From: Auxenochlorella pyrenoidosa
Lineage: Eukaryota > Chlorophyta > Trebouxiophyceae > Chlorellales > Chlorellaceae
Direction: 5' to 3'
Assembly: GCA_001430745.1 (NCBI GenBank)
Contig: KQ481946.1
Coordinates: 1,008,656-1,019,228, forward strand
DNA: 10,573 nt
Below are positions 1 through 7,197 of this stretch, one piece after another. The first letter of the stretch is position 1. Each line of letters starts with the position of its first letter. Made by a program: the position numbers and the translations under genes. The notes under the pieces were generated by a model that did no database searches, had not been told where the DNA came from, and was given only the letters and a program-made list of their open reading frames with translations.

Positions 1-183
1 GGTCAGTGCTGGCTGAAGAGCCAGAGCGACTGGGACGGGGCCATCCCGCCCGCCCAGACAAACCTCAAGGCCAAGGGACGGGGCGGCAACAACGAAGAGG
101 ATCGGCGGCTGTACGGGGCGCCAGGTGGGGGCGGGGGGGCGTGGCAAGTGGGCACGGGGGCGGTCGTTGCCGCGCGGGGCTAA
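1..183 (+). CDS. 3'-terminal exon of a PAN/apple-like domain protein (partial)
   Basis: Frame 1 is open from the left edge to TAA at 181-183. It gives about 60 residues beginning GQCWLKSQSDWDGA, then a charged stretch (NNEEDRRLYGAP), then a Gly/Ala-rich end. The CWLKS motif followed by polar residues resembles the last strand and cysteine of PAN/apple domains, which are common in secreted or surface adhesion proteins of green algae; the family call rests on this short motif alone. The rest of the gene lies to the left of the window. A donor-like CCAG|GTGGGG at 121-128 could remove the glycine run and lead to a further exon, so the stop used is not certain. A TGTAA at 490-494 fits its polyadenylation signal and would give a 3'UTR of about 320 nt that converges on the minus-strand gene ending at 634. 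Confidence 0.4.
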   Translation, partial: GQCWLKSQSDWDGAIPPAQTNLKAKGRGGNNEEDRRLYGAPGGGGGAWQVGTGAVVAARG

Positions 184-633
184 GGGCGGGCCGCCAAGCG
201 CTGTGGAGGGGCATGGCACTTGCGCAAGGTGCCCGAGCCCGAGCGGCGGGGGCAGGAACCGCAGGGCAGCTGGGCTGCTGCCGCTGCCCTCCCACCCCAT
301 GAGTGTGTGCCCAGGAACCCAGATTTGGCTGGTTGTGGCCGCCCCCGGGCACCTACTGCAGAGCTCATCGCATGGACAGCAGGCGTGGTGGTGCCCTCGT
401 GACCCGCTGCATGCAGCATGCAGCACAGCAGGCGGCCCTGGCGCCATGGCTCCAGACATATTGCCCAAGCACTTGCAACTGCAGCCGTGTGTAACATCAA
501 CAGGGGTGAGAGCATGTTGACGCAAGAAAGGGCACGTGTGGACGACAGGGCCAGGAGCATGCTGCAGAGCGGCGGACGGAACCCAACTGTGGCAGCCGCG
601 CCATAGCCGTCACCATGCGGCAGCACCGCGTGC
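184..633. other. Convergent 3' untranslated region, no gene seen
   Basis: This spacer lies between the plus-strand stop at 183 and the minus-strand stop at 634. It probably holds both 3'UTRs. Short open frames occur on both strands but show no family resemblance or usable splice structure. Apart from the TGTAA at 490-494 I see nothing distinct, and no TGTAA on the minus strand for the gene ending at 634. Confidence 0.5.
490..494 (+). promoter_or_regulatory. TGTAA polyadenylation signal
   Basis: TGTAA is the usual chlorophyte poly(A) signal. This copy lies about 310 nt after the TAA at 181-183 on the same strand and is the only clear one I found downstream of any gene in the window. It would place the transcript end at roughly 505-515. 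Confidence 0.45.
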
Positions 634-3147
634 CTAGCTGCGCCGGCGGCTGAGCAGCGCCTCGGGCGCCGGCCAGCAGGCCGCCTCGCCCGCCAAGCTG
701 GTGGTCCCGGCCGGGCAGCGCTCGCAGCGGGACGCGCCAACCAGGTCAGAGTAGGTGCCGGCCGGGCAGGTGAGCATGGCGCCACCGGCGCATGCCGAGC
801 CCGGGCTGCAGGGCAGGCACTGCATGGCGTGGTGGACGGGCCCGCCAGGCGAGCCGGCCTGCAGGTTGAAGTCGGGCGCTGTGCCCTCAGGGCAGTCGCC
901 AGCGGGGGCAGCGAGCGAGTCCGAGCAGGAGCCCAGGGGCCCGGCGTCGCGGGCGGTGGTTGCCTGGAAGATGGAGAGGGAGAGGGCGCTACCGCTGCGC
1001 ACGAGGCTGAAGGAGGTCGCCGTGTTCCCGCTGCCCGGCAGCTCGCCAATCAGGGTGCTTGCATCATGCCAGTGCCTGCATGGAGACCAGGGAGGAGGGA
1101 GGGAGCCCAGAGCATGGATCGATAGCGCCACCGGCGTTACAGGAGCCGAGCCAGGACCAGGCCGCGCCAAGAGATGGGGGGGCTCCGATGGGAATGCTGC
1201 GCAGGCCTCCTGGCTCACCCTCGCATGGCAATAAGAGAGGCAGGGGTGGAGCAGCTGACGTCGCCGGCCACGTACACCTGCAGGGGCCAGGGCCGGTTGG
1301 GCAACAGGCTGCCAGGGTGTTCGATCAAGGCCAGCCAGGTCAGCGGGTGCAGTACAGCAGTACCAGTGTTTGCCGACACCCTCATCCAGTGGCGCAGCAG
1401 CAGCAGCGCCCCTGTACCATGCGACTGCCGTCCAGCAGGGGGACCCACGTCTGCACCTGCGCGGAGCAGTCGGCCGCGGTTTCAATGGCCACCGTGCGGC
1501 CGTCCATTGAGGTGCAGCCGGCAGTGAAGGGCGAGAAGGCGCAGCGGGAGCGGTCGGACAGCGGGCTGGGAGAGGAAGCCACGCCAGCCAGGTAGCCTGC
1601 GGGGCAGCCGGGCAGCAACGTCGGTCCGTCTCAGTGTGGGAGCTCCAACACAGGCAGCGGGATGCATTTCTCTGGAGAAAGGCACCAAACTGCTCAGAAA
1701 CCCATTTACAAACGCATGGCTGTGGGGCACTGCGCAACAAACGCAGGGAGGGACCCGCTGGCCCTTACTGTCGTACTCGACCGATGCGCTCACCTGGGCT
1801 GGGCAGCTCTGCAGGCAGGCTGTTTAGTGTGGCGGCGTCGTCATTGGCCAGCGCCATAGGAATGCCAAAGAAGCATGCCACGCAAGTCTGTGCGCCAGGC
1901 AGGTGGGCGAAGGTGCCACCAGGGCAAGGGGCGCACTGGGCTGCGCCGCGGCCGGGAGCGTACGTGGTTGGCTCGCAGGGGAGGCAGGCGCTCCAGCCGC
2001 TGCCTGAAGCATATGACCCAGCAGCGCTGCATGGCCAGCGCAAGGAGATGGGGGGGCATTGTGATGCTGAGCGGGCGTGGTGTGGGGTCTCGGTGTGGCT
2101 GCTCGCAGGGCGCTGCATGCACAGCAGGCGTGCCATTCAGTGAGGCAGCGCCTCCAGCCCAACATCCCAGACCTCACCAGGTAGAGCAGGTGGCAGAGCC
2201 GGCACGCGCAGCGGCGCCAGGCTGGCAGACTGCCGGGGGAGAGCTGCCGCCCCTGCAGGCAGAGCCTGGCGGGCAAAGCGCGCACAGCTGCCTGGCGCCC
2301 GCCGCGAAGGGGTAACTCCCGGCACGGCAGCCGCCGCTGTGGGCAGAGGCTGAGCCAGCTGGGCAGGCTGCGGCGCTTGCTGTCAGCGGGCCAATTGGCA
2401 CCTTTGCAAAGGTGCCCTGCACAGAGACAGGAACAATCGATTTTCCTGTTGGGGCTGCCAGCTGGTTGACAGCACAGTTGGTTGCAGCAGAGGAGACAGC
2501 ACAGCGCTCAAACAGAGGGCACACGCGTCCCTCCTCAACACACTGCCCATCAGCCTAGTGGAAACAACCCACCTGCACAAGCGCATAGGTGAGCGTCCCA
2601 GCAACGGGGGCTTGCACATTCACAACAAGACCGCTGACGCCGGTGGACACAGAGACAACAGCGCTTGGCGAGGCGCCGGAAAAGAGGGCGCCCGCCAGGG
2701 CGGCACGCATGCCCGCAGCCAGGCAGGCAGCATCAGTGGCGTCTGCCGTGCCACCATTGAGAGCATGGGTTGGACAGGGCTGCAGGGAACCCAGGGGGCG
2801 TGTGCAAGAAGAAGTTCAGGGCTGGTAATCATGCGTTGGCTCAGGCAAGCTGTGGGGGCGGCCTTGGAGCAAGCGCAGCCTCTGCTCGCACCGCCAGTCG
2901 CGGGTCGGGAACCGCGACAGGGCTCCAGAGGGTTGGGTCTCCAAGCCATGGCCTGGGCATCAGGCTGCACAGTCAGCGTGCACCCTGCGCTGACTGTGAC
3001 AGCAAGACGAGCAAAGCATGTGCCGTGTGGCCCCCTGGCGGCGCTGCCGCCCACAAGCGCCAGCGTTGCTGTGCTGGCAGTGCAGGCTGCATGGGAGGCA
3101 CCCAAGGCAGCCAGTAATGCCACCATGACGAATAGGCAGCACGCCAT
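634..3147 (-). CDS. Secreted cysteine-rich protein with ephrin-receptor-like (GCC2/GCC3) repeats, 7 exons
   Basis: Predicted exons in transcription order: 3147-2971, 2779-2573, 2416-2178, 2026-1794, 1596-1418, 1277-1219, 1075-634 (TAG at 636-634). The lengths sum to 1536 nt, about 511 aa, and all junction phases agree. Residues 1-20 (MACCLFVMVALLAALGASHA) are a clear signal peptide, so the protein is probably secreted. Exons 3-4 (about residues 146-250) and exon 7 (about 451-498) carry repeats such as CPGGTFAHLPGAQTC and CPAGTYSDLVGASRC, typical of ephrin-receptor-like/GCC2-GCC3 modules with disulfide-bonded cysteines. Between them lies a region of about 150 residues, poor in cysteine and probably beta-rich, that I do not recognise. 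No transmembrane segment follows; the end is LLSRRRS. The ATG context (AGGATGG) is good. Least certain are the exon 1 donor (ACT|GTGCAG at 2971/2970) and the intron at 2417-2572. Exon 5 could instead end at 1457 (CAG|GTGCAG), losing 13 residues. Ligand and role are unknown. Confidence 0.72.
2417..2572 (-). other. In-frame 156-nt intron with ambiguous boundaries
   Basis: The donor CAG|GTGGGT (2573/2572) and the acceptor TGTTCCTGTCTCTGTGCAG|G (2417/2416) look normal, and both junctions are phase 0. Read through, the frame meets TAG after five codons and then stays open for 46 codons to exon 3, encoding a cysteine-containing stretch (ADGQCVEEGRVCPLF...). The alternative is a tiny 18- or 30-nt intron at the donor end. 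I prefer the full intron because its acceptor has a proper pyrimidine tract. Confidence 0.55.
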
Positions 3148-3177
3148 CCTGCTGTGGTCGGTGCTGCAGCAGGCACA

Positions 3178-3196
3178 GGCGGCGGCGGCGGCGGCG
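3178..3196. repeat. (GGC)n trinucleotide tract
   Basis: Six GGC units lie 30-50 bp upstream of the ATG at 3147 of the minus-strand gene, so they read as (GCC)n in its presumed 5'UTR. Similar GC-rich triplet tracts occur at 5973-6011 and 9991-10007. Confidence 0.8.
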
Positions 3197-3734
3197 GTGG
3201 ATGACAGGCGGCAGTCAGTTGGCCTCCGAATCTCTGTTCAGCATTCCCCGACTCCAATGACTGAATGGGCCGGACTGACCCGGAGTCGGTCACAGAATTC
3301 TTGTCCGGCGGTTGGTCGACTGCCGTTTGGAGCGACTCCAGTTGCCAAGTTTGAGCGCTTGGCAGTTTACTAAAAGAGTAGAGGTACGAGCAAGCATGGC
3401 CGCATTTTCTAACATCCTGACATTCACTGGCACACCTGGGTGCTCAGCGCGCGCTGTGGGCACCGTGCCTGGTTGCTGCCGTGAGTCACACTGTGGTTGT
3501 GTGGACAACAGAAGCACACATAAATTTGACGTTTGATAGCTTGCTCCGAATTGGCCTGATTTGGCTAAATCGGTCATGGGAGCAGCGGCAACGGCGGCAG
3601 CGGCGGCAATCGTTGGCAACGGCGGGAAGTGTTCAGGATGCTTGCTGGCAGCGCCATCGAGACATGTGCATAGATCCTTTCACTGACATCTACTGTTGTG
3701 ATTCTTATAACACTAGGCAGCAGCAGTTTCCCAG

Positions 3735-3759
3735 TTCCCGCAATGCGGGATCCCGCATT
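3735..3759. promoter_or_regulatory. E2F-like TTCCCGC next to an 18-bp perfect palindrome
   Basis: TTCCCGC (3735-3741) is followed directly by AATGCGGGATCCCGCATT (3742-3759), a perfect palindrome. The half site TCCCGC/GCGGGA resembles the core of E2F/DP binding sites (TTTSSCGC), and it occurs three times in 25 bp in both orientations. The cluster sits about 165 bp upstream of the SYLF gene ATG. A role as a transcription-factor site is inference. Confidence 0.35.
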
Positions 3760-3921
3760 CGCCAGCCTGGCGGCGGCGGGGCTCTGGCAGCGAGCGGCAG
3801 CCGATCAAGTGCACTGGCTGCGTCTTCCTGAACTGGATTAACGATCCGTAGAGGTTCAACAAGTGCTGACCGCTGTCCCGGAGTGAGCCCTACCTAGGGC
3901 AACTGGGACCACCTGCAAGTT

Positions 3922-6720
3922 ATGCCCCCGCGCAAGCTGCCGAGCATGTCAGAACTTCAATCAATCTTCGACGAGGCTGCGGGGGCCCGGCAGCAAGAAG
4001 GCAGAGTGTCTGGCACAAGTGATGCCGACACCGGCTCAGACCGCACTGCAGCCCCGCCCGGCGCCCGGCCACAGCACAATGCAATCCAGCCCCCCAGCAT
4101 CTCTCCGTTCGAGCAACAGCAGGATGGCTCGCAGGCAGGCGTGCCACGCCTGTCATTCAGCAGGAGCCACAGCGGCAGTCAGCACAGCGCTGGCGGCAAC
4201 CTGCCAGGGTCGGGGTGTGGCAACCGTTGCCGTGACGAGGGCGCCATGCCCCCACCGGCCCGGCTGCCGTTGCAGCCATACGGCCAGCAGGTGGCAGCTC
4301 AGCTGCGGCGGTGCACACTTGCATCAAGGGCGCTGCTGGAGGAGATGCAGGCGCAGCTTCCGGGGCTGGCTGGCGGGGGGCACAAGCCGCGCCTGCCCAG
4401 CTCGGCGCTGCGCTTCTGCACGGCACGTGGGGGGTCGGAAGGGGCGTGGTTTGCGTCAAGCTCACGAACCCCAACGCACTTGAGCAACCACCTTGCCATG
4501 CTAAAACCGTGGAGTGCCATATGGCACTCGCAACAGCCATTCAAACCCGCGCGTCTGGTGCCAACCCCTGCAAGCTCCTTCCCCCGACATACCCCTGCAG
4601 GCCCTGGCATTCATGGAGCAGCGCAAGGCAGGCCTGGTGGCCGGCTGGACTTGGGGCACCGGCCTCCTCATCCGGCGGCTGCCGGGGGGCACCTGGTCGG
4701 CACCGCTCTTCCTGCGCCTCCGGCACGCCAGCGTTGGGTTGACTCTCGGCGGGCAGCGCCTGCGCGCCGTGTATGTGCTGCAGGCGAGCAGGCCGTGCAG
4801 CGCCGGCGGGCTGGCACGTGCGCTGGGCGCGACGCTGCTTGCGCGCTGCCGGCCCAGCGCAACCCGCCCGTGGAATTGGCCCGCCCTTGCGTGCGTGTTT
4901 TTTTTTGTGTACAATCGGCCTGCTCTCTTATCCGCCCTCTGGCCCTGCCCTGCAGACGGAGGAGCAGGTGGCGGCGTTTGCGCGGCGGGCCGGCACAGTG
5001 GCCCTGGATGCCGCCATGCCAGCGGAGCTTGACCCTCTGGATGTGTATGCGCCCGCCAAGCCAAAGAGGCAAGCTCAGAGCCCCCCCCCCTCCCCCCGGC
5101 AGGGGTTAGGCAGTGTCAAGCAGGGGCAGGAGCTGCAGCCCCTCAGTCCCGTGGGTGGGGCGCCTACTGCTGCTGCTGCTGCCCAGCGTCAGCCCGGCAT
5201 CAGCCAGGGGGCCCTGGCAGCCGCCATGCAGGCCGGGCCTGGGGACCGTCCTGTGGGGGATGCATCCATGGCGCCTAACGTGCCGGCCGCTCCGTGCAGG
5301 CACCGCGAGCTGACGGCCCGGCCGGACTCCTCGCGGCCGCAGTGTGCCCAGCTGGGAGAGGGCCTCATCTGGGACCTGTCCCTGCGAGGTGACGCCCCCC
5401 TGGCTTTTTGTTTTTTTGCGATCCAGGGTGTGGGGTTAGCCGCCCCGCGCAGGCACCGCGAGCTCCCTGCCCGGCCAGACGCCCCGCCGCCGCAGCTGCG
5501 CCCCTGCATCGCCTGCCCCCGCCCGCTGGCCAGCGGCCGGGCGACAAGTGAAGAGATGGCTGTGCAGGGGCGTTCCCCTCAATCTCTGAGCGGCAGCACC
5601 GGAAGCTTGCTTGCTCACTGCCAGCGCCCATTCCATTGCTGCTGCAAAAAGCGGGCTACGTGTACCCTGATGGCCGGCTGAACAGGAAGCTGTATGGCCC
5701 AGGGGTGACGCCGGAGCAGGTGGGCCGGCGCAGCTGTGCCAGCACCTCTGCCTACAGGAAGATGCGCGCCCTTGTTGCTGGGTTCCTGGCTGCGGTGATC
5801 TGATGCGTCGGCTGCATGCCCAGTCAACCCTGGCGGCGCCCTGCCCCCTGCCGCGCGGCCGCAGGTGTTGGGAGGCCTGGTGCCGCCGCCGCCAGAGCTG
5901 GTGCCGCTCTACCGCGACATTGATGCGCGGGCTGCAGAGGCGCAGGTGCGAGCGATGCTGCCGGCCATCATCTTTCACCCCTGCTGCTGCTGCCGCCGCC
6001 GCTGCTGCCGGTGCTGAGACACCATCTCTTTCTCGGCCGCTGCAGCAGGCAGCCCCGGCGCCCAAGCTGTGGGTGTGCAACATGCCCTGAGAGTGTACAA
6101 AGCTACATGTTTGCTGCGTGTGCCCTTCTGCCCCCCTGCAGGTCGTCCGCCCCGCGCTCAGCAAGTTTGAGCTGGTCCGCCGGCAGTCCCGGCAGTTTGC
6201 AGAGTGGAGCAGCCGTGGGGAGCGCAGCGTGCGGGGCGGCGAGCCCAGCTCGCGCAGGTGCAGGGGCGGCTGTTGTTGGGGACTGCGGGTAGCACGGCTC
6301 TGCAGCCCTCGTTTACTTGCTATTCTTTGAGCGCTGCTGGAACTGCCTGTGGGGCAATCTGAAAGAAGTCGATTAATTGGTCACGTGCGCTGCCCCCTAC
6401 CCCTCCGTGTCTGCAGGGGCTCCAGAATCCTCGCGCACAGCCAGCGCAGCTGGTCCGGCAGCATGGGCCTAACACGAGCCGCCTCGCAGGATGGCGGCAC
6501 CGCCCACGCCGGCAGCATCAGCCCAGCCAGCGCCGGCTCGTGCCTGCTGGCAGGCGGCTCGACCCTAGAGGGCTCTCCGGTGACAACCCTGGCAACGGCT
6601 GGGCCCTGCCCAGAGGGCGGAGGGGCCTTCAAGCTCTTTGCAGACGTGGAGGGGGTGGAGTTCGAGCCGCTGGCGGAAACGGCATGTGCCGTGGAGGAGC
6701 CAGGCGCAGCGGCAAGATGA
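3922..6720 (+). CDS. SYLF-domain (Ysc84/SH3YL1-type) lipid-binding protein, 7 exons
   Basis: Predicted exons: 3922-4422, 4601-4783, 4956-5388, 5652-5719, 5865-5945, 6142-6257, 6417-6720 (TGA at 6718-6720). They total 1686 nt, about 561 aa, and phases agree at every junction. An in-frame TAG at 3895-3897 supports the ATG at 3922. Residues 1-120 are polar and low-complexity. The SYLF fold runs from about 121 to 422: a helix (QQVAAQLRRC...LLEEMQ), ALAFMEQRKAGLVAG, the GTGLLIRRLPGGTWSAP strand pair, RAVYVLQ, TEEQVAAFARRAGTVAL, EGLIWDLSLR, then GRLNRKLYGPGVTPEQVLGG. SYLF proteins bind phosphoinositides, and yeast Ysc84 also binds actin, so a role at endosomal or plasma membranes is likely. About 100 Pro/Ala/Gln-rich residues (roughly 256-355) interrupt the domain. 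No SH3 or FYVE domain is visible, unlike in yeast/animal or plant relatives. The first two introns are read as GC-AG. Exon 4 could instead start at 5625, after a better pyrimidine tract, adding nine residues. Confidence 0.78.
4423..4600 (+). other. GC-AG intron 1 of the SYLF gene
   Basis: The donor is ACG|GCACGT (4422/4423) and the acceptor CCCCTGCAG|GCC (4600/4601), both phase 0. The only nearby GT donor (GCAC|GTGGGG) would put exon 2 in the wrong frame and lose ALAFMEQRKAGL. With the GC donor, LRFCT joins ALAFMEQRKAGL at the spacing usual for SYLF proteins, L-R-x-A-x-G-L-A-x. Confidence 0.6.
4784..4955 (+). other. GC-AG intron 2 of the SYLF gene
   Basis: The donor CAG|GCGAGC (4783/4784) fits the stringent consensus of GC donors. 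The acceptor is CTGCCCTGCAG|ACG (4955/4956), phase 0. It joins RAVYVLQ to TEEQVAAFARR, as expected in the family. Phase-0 GT alternatives at 4768 and 4774 would delete five or three residues of a core beta strand. The intron carries a run of nine T near 4899-4907. Confidence 0.62.
5076..5098. repeat. Poly-C tract inside SYLF exon 3
   Basis: A C-run interrupted by a single T encodes a Ser/Pro-rich piece (SPPPSPR) of the low-complexity insertion. It is preceded by AAAGAG|GCAAGC (5066-5071 | 5072-5077), itself a good GC-type donor, so part of exon 3 (5072-5299) could be an optional in-frame intron ending at GTGCAG|G. Confidence 0.4.
5294..5342 (+). repeat. Copy 1 of a 49-bp duplicated segment (exonic)
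   Basis: This segment matches 5447-5495 at about 41 of 49 positions without gaps. It begins with an acceptor-like GTGCAG|G and encodes HRELTARPDSSRPQ in the SYLF frame, just before the conserved EGLIWDLSLR strand. Confidence 0.75.
5447..5495 (+). repeat. Copy 2 of the 49-bp duplicated segment (in the predicted intron)
   Basis: It lies 153 bp (51 codons) downstream of copy 1, begins with acceptor-like GCGCAG|G and encodes HRELPARPDAPPPQ in the same frame. My gene model places it in the intron at 5389-5651. It could be a degraded duplicate exon or an alternative exon. Confidence 0.7.
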
Positions 6721-7197
6721 GCAGCCAGGCACGGGCTGGCGCTCGAACTGCCGGTCCGCCATCGGCAGCTGGCATGGTTTGTTTGCTTCCAGTTTGGCTT
6801 GAAACCTAGAGGCATCCAGGCTGCCGACACCGTCATCTGCCCACTTCCTGCCTGCAATGCGCCCATTGCATCCACATGTGGACATTCCCAGGAAAGGTCT
6901 GAAGGAATCTTGAACAACAGCAACCACAGGCCTCCGTTAAACTGCTGGCTTGCAGCAAAGGTCTAAGGCAGGACACAGGAGCGCGGAAGGGTTTTTGCGC
7001 ATCGCGAGGCCGCATCATGGCAGTGGGAGCGCATGGTCGCTCAAGCGCTGCTGAGCCCATCTTGCTGCCTGCATGAACCTGAAGTCCCCGCTGCACGGAT
7101 TTCACTGCCAGCAGCTCGCAGGCCGCCCCAGCTGCCATCAAGCGCGCTCCTGCTGCGCCTGCCCCGCTGGCCCCGGGGTTGGCGCCGCAGATTGTGC
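6721..7197. other. Convergent 3' region between the SYLF and hydrolase genes
   Basis: The plus-strand stop at 6720 and the minus-strand stop at 7198 face each other across 477 bp. I find no TGTAA on either strand and no credible exon; the short open frames have no recognisable features. It probably contains both 3'UTRs. Confidence 0.5.

Larger units (their letters stand above)
3148..3921. promoter_or_regulatory. Divergent promoter region between the cysteine-rich and SYLF genes
   Basis: This 774-bp gap separates two ATGs that face away from each other (3147 minus, 3922 plus). It is more AT-rich than its surroundings, notably around 3510-3575 and 3690-3720, with TATA-like strings CATAAATTT (near 3522-3530) and CTTATAAC (near 3704-3711). 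It holds a perfect 18-bp palindrome (3742-3759), an inverted pair CCGACTCC/GGAGTCGG (3248-3255 and 3282-3289), a TGCCAAG/CTTGGCA hairpin (3343-3349 and 3358-3364) and an 11-bp direct repeat GGCAACGGCGG (3587-3597 and 3615-3625). No convincing coding exon is visible. That it is a bidirectional promoter is inferred from gene orientation. Confidence 0.5.

Noticed and set aside
180..1049. A 289-codon open frame on the minus strand overlapping the end of the cysteine-rich gene
   Set aside because: It is Ala/Pro/Arg-rich with no motifs and is the frame-shifted shadow of the GCC2/GCC3 exon; GC-rich DNA rarely gives stops.
634..1740. A 368-codon open frame on the minus strand as a single intronless gene
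   Set aside because: Only its last part (1075-634) is coding in this frame. The upstream part runs through introns and through exons 5-6 in the wrong frame, as shown by the phase-consistent splice model and the cysteine-rich sequence in other frames.
2620..3147. A 175-residue single-exon secreted protein
   Set aside because: The signal peptide is real, but the frame loses protein-like character after about residue 60, and another frame from 2779 gives a better continuation (ALAGALFSGASPSAVVSVST) with an acceptor in front.
3178..3196. GGC tract as part of a coding exon
   Set aside because: It lies upstream of the signal-peptide ATG of the minus-strand gene, and the frames through it encode only Pro or Ala/Gly runs.
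5652..5719. Exon 4 of the SYLF gene starting earlier, at 5625
   Set aside because: The acceptor at 5624 has a better pyrimidine tract and the same phase, but it adds nine residues where family members have the strand and the NRKLY motif at fixed spacing. Kept only as an alternative.
5436..6164. A 242-codon open frame on the minus strand opposite the SYLF gene
   Set aside because: Its composition follows CTG/GCC repeats in a SYLF intron, and it lies antisense to well-supported exons and introns.
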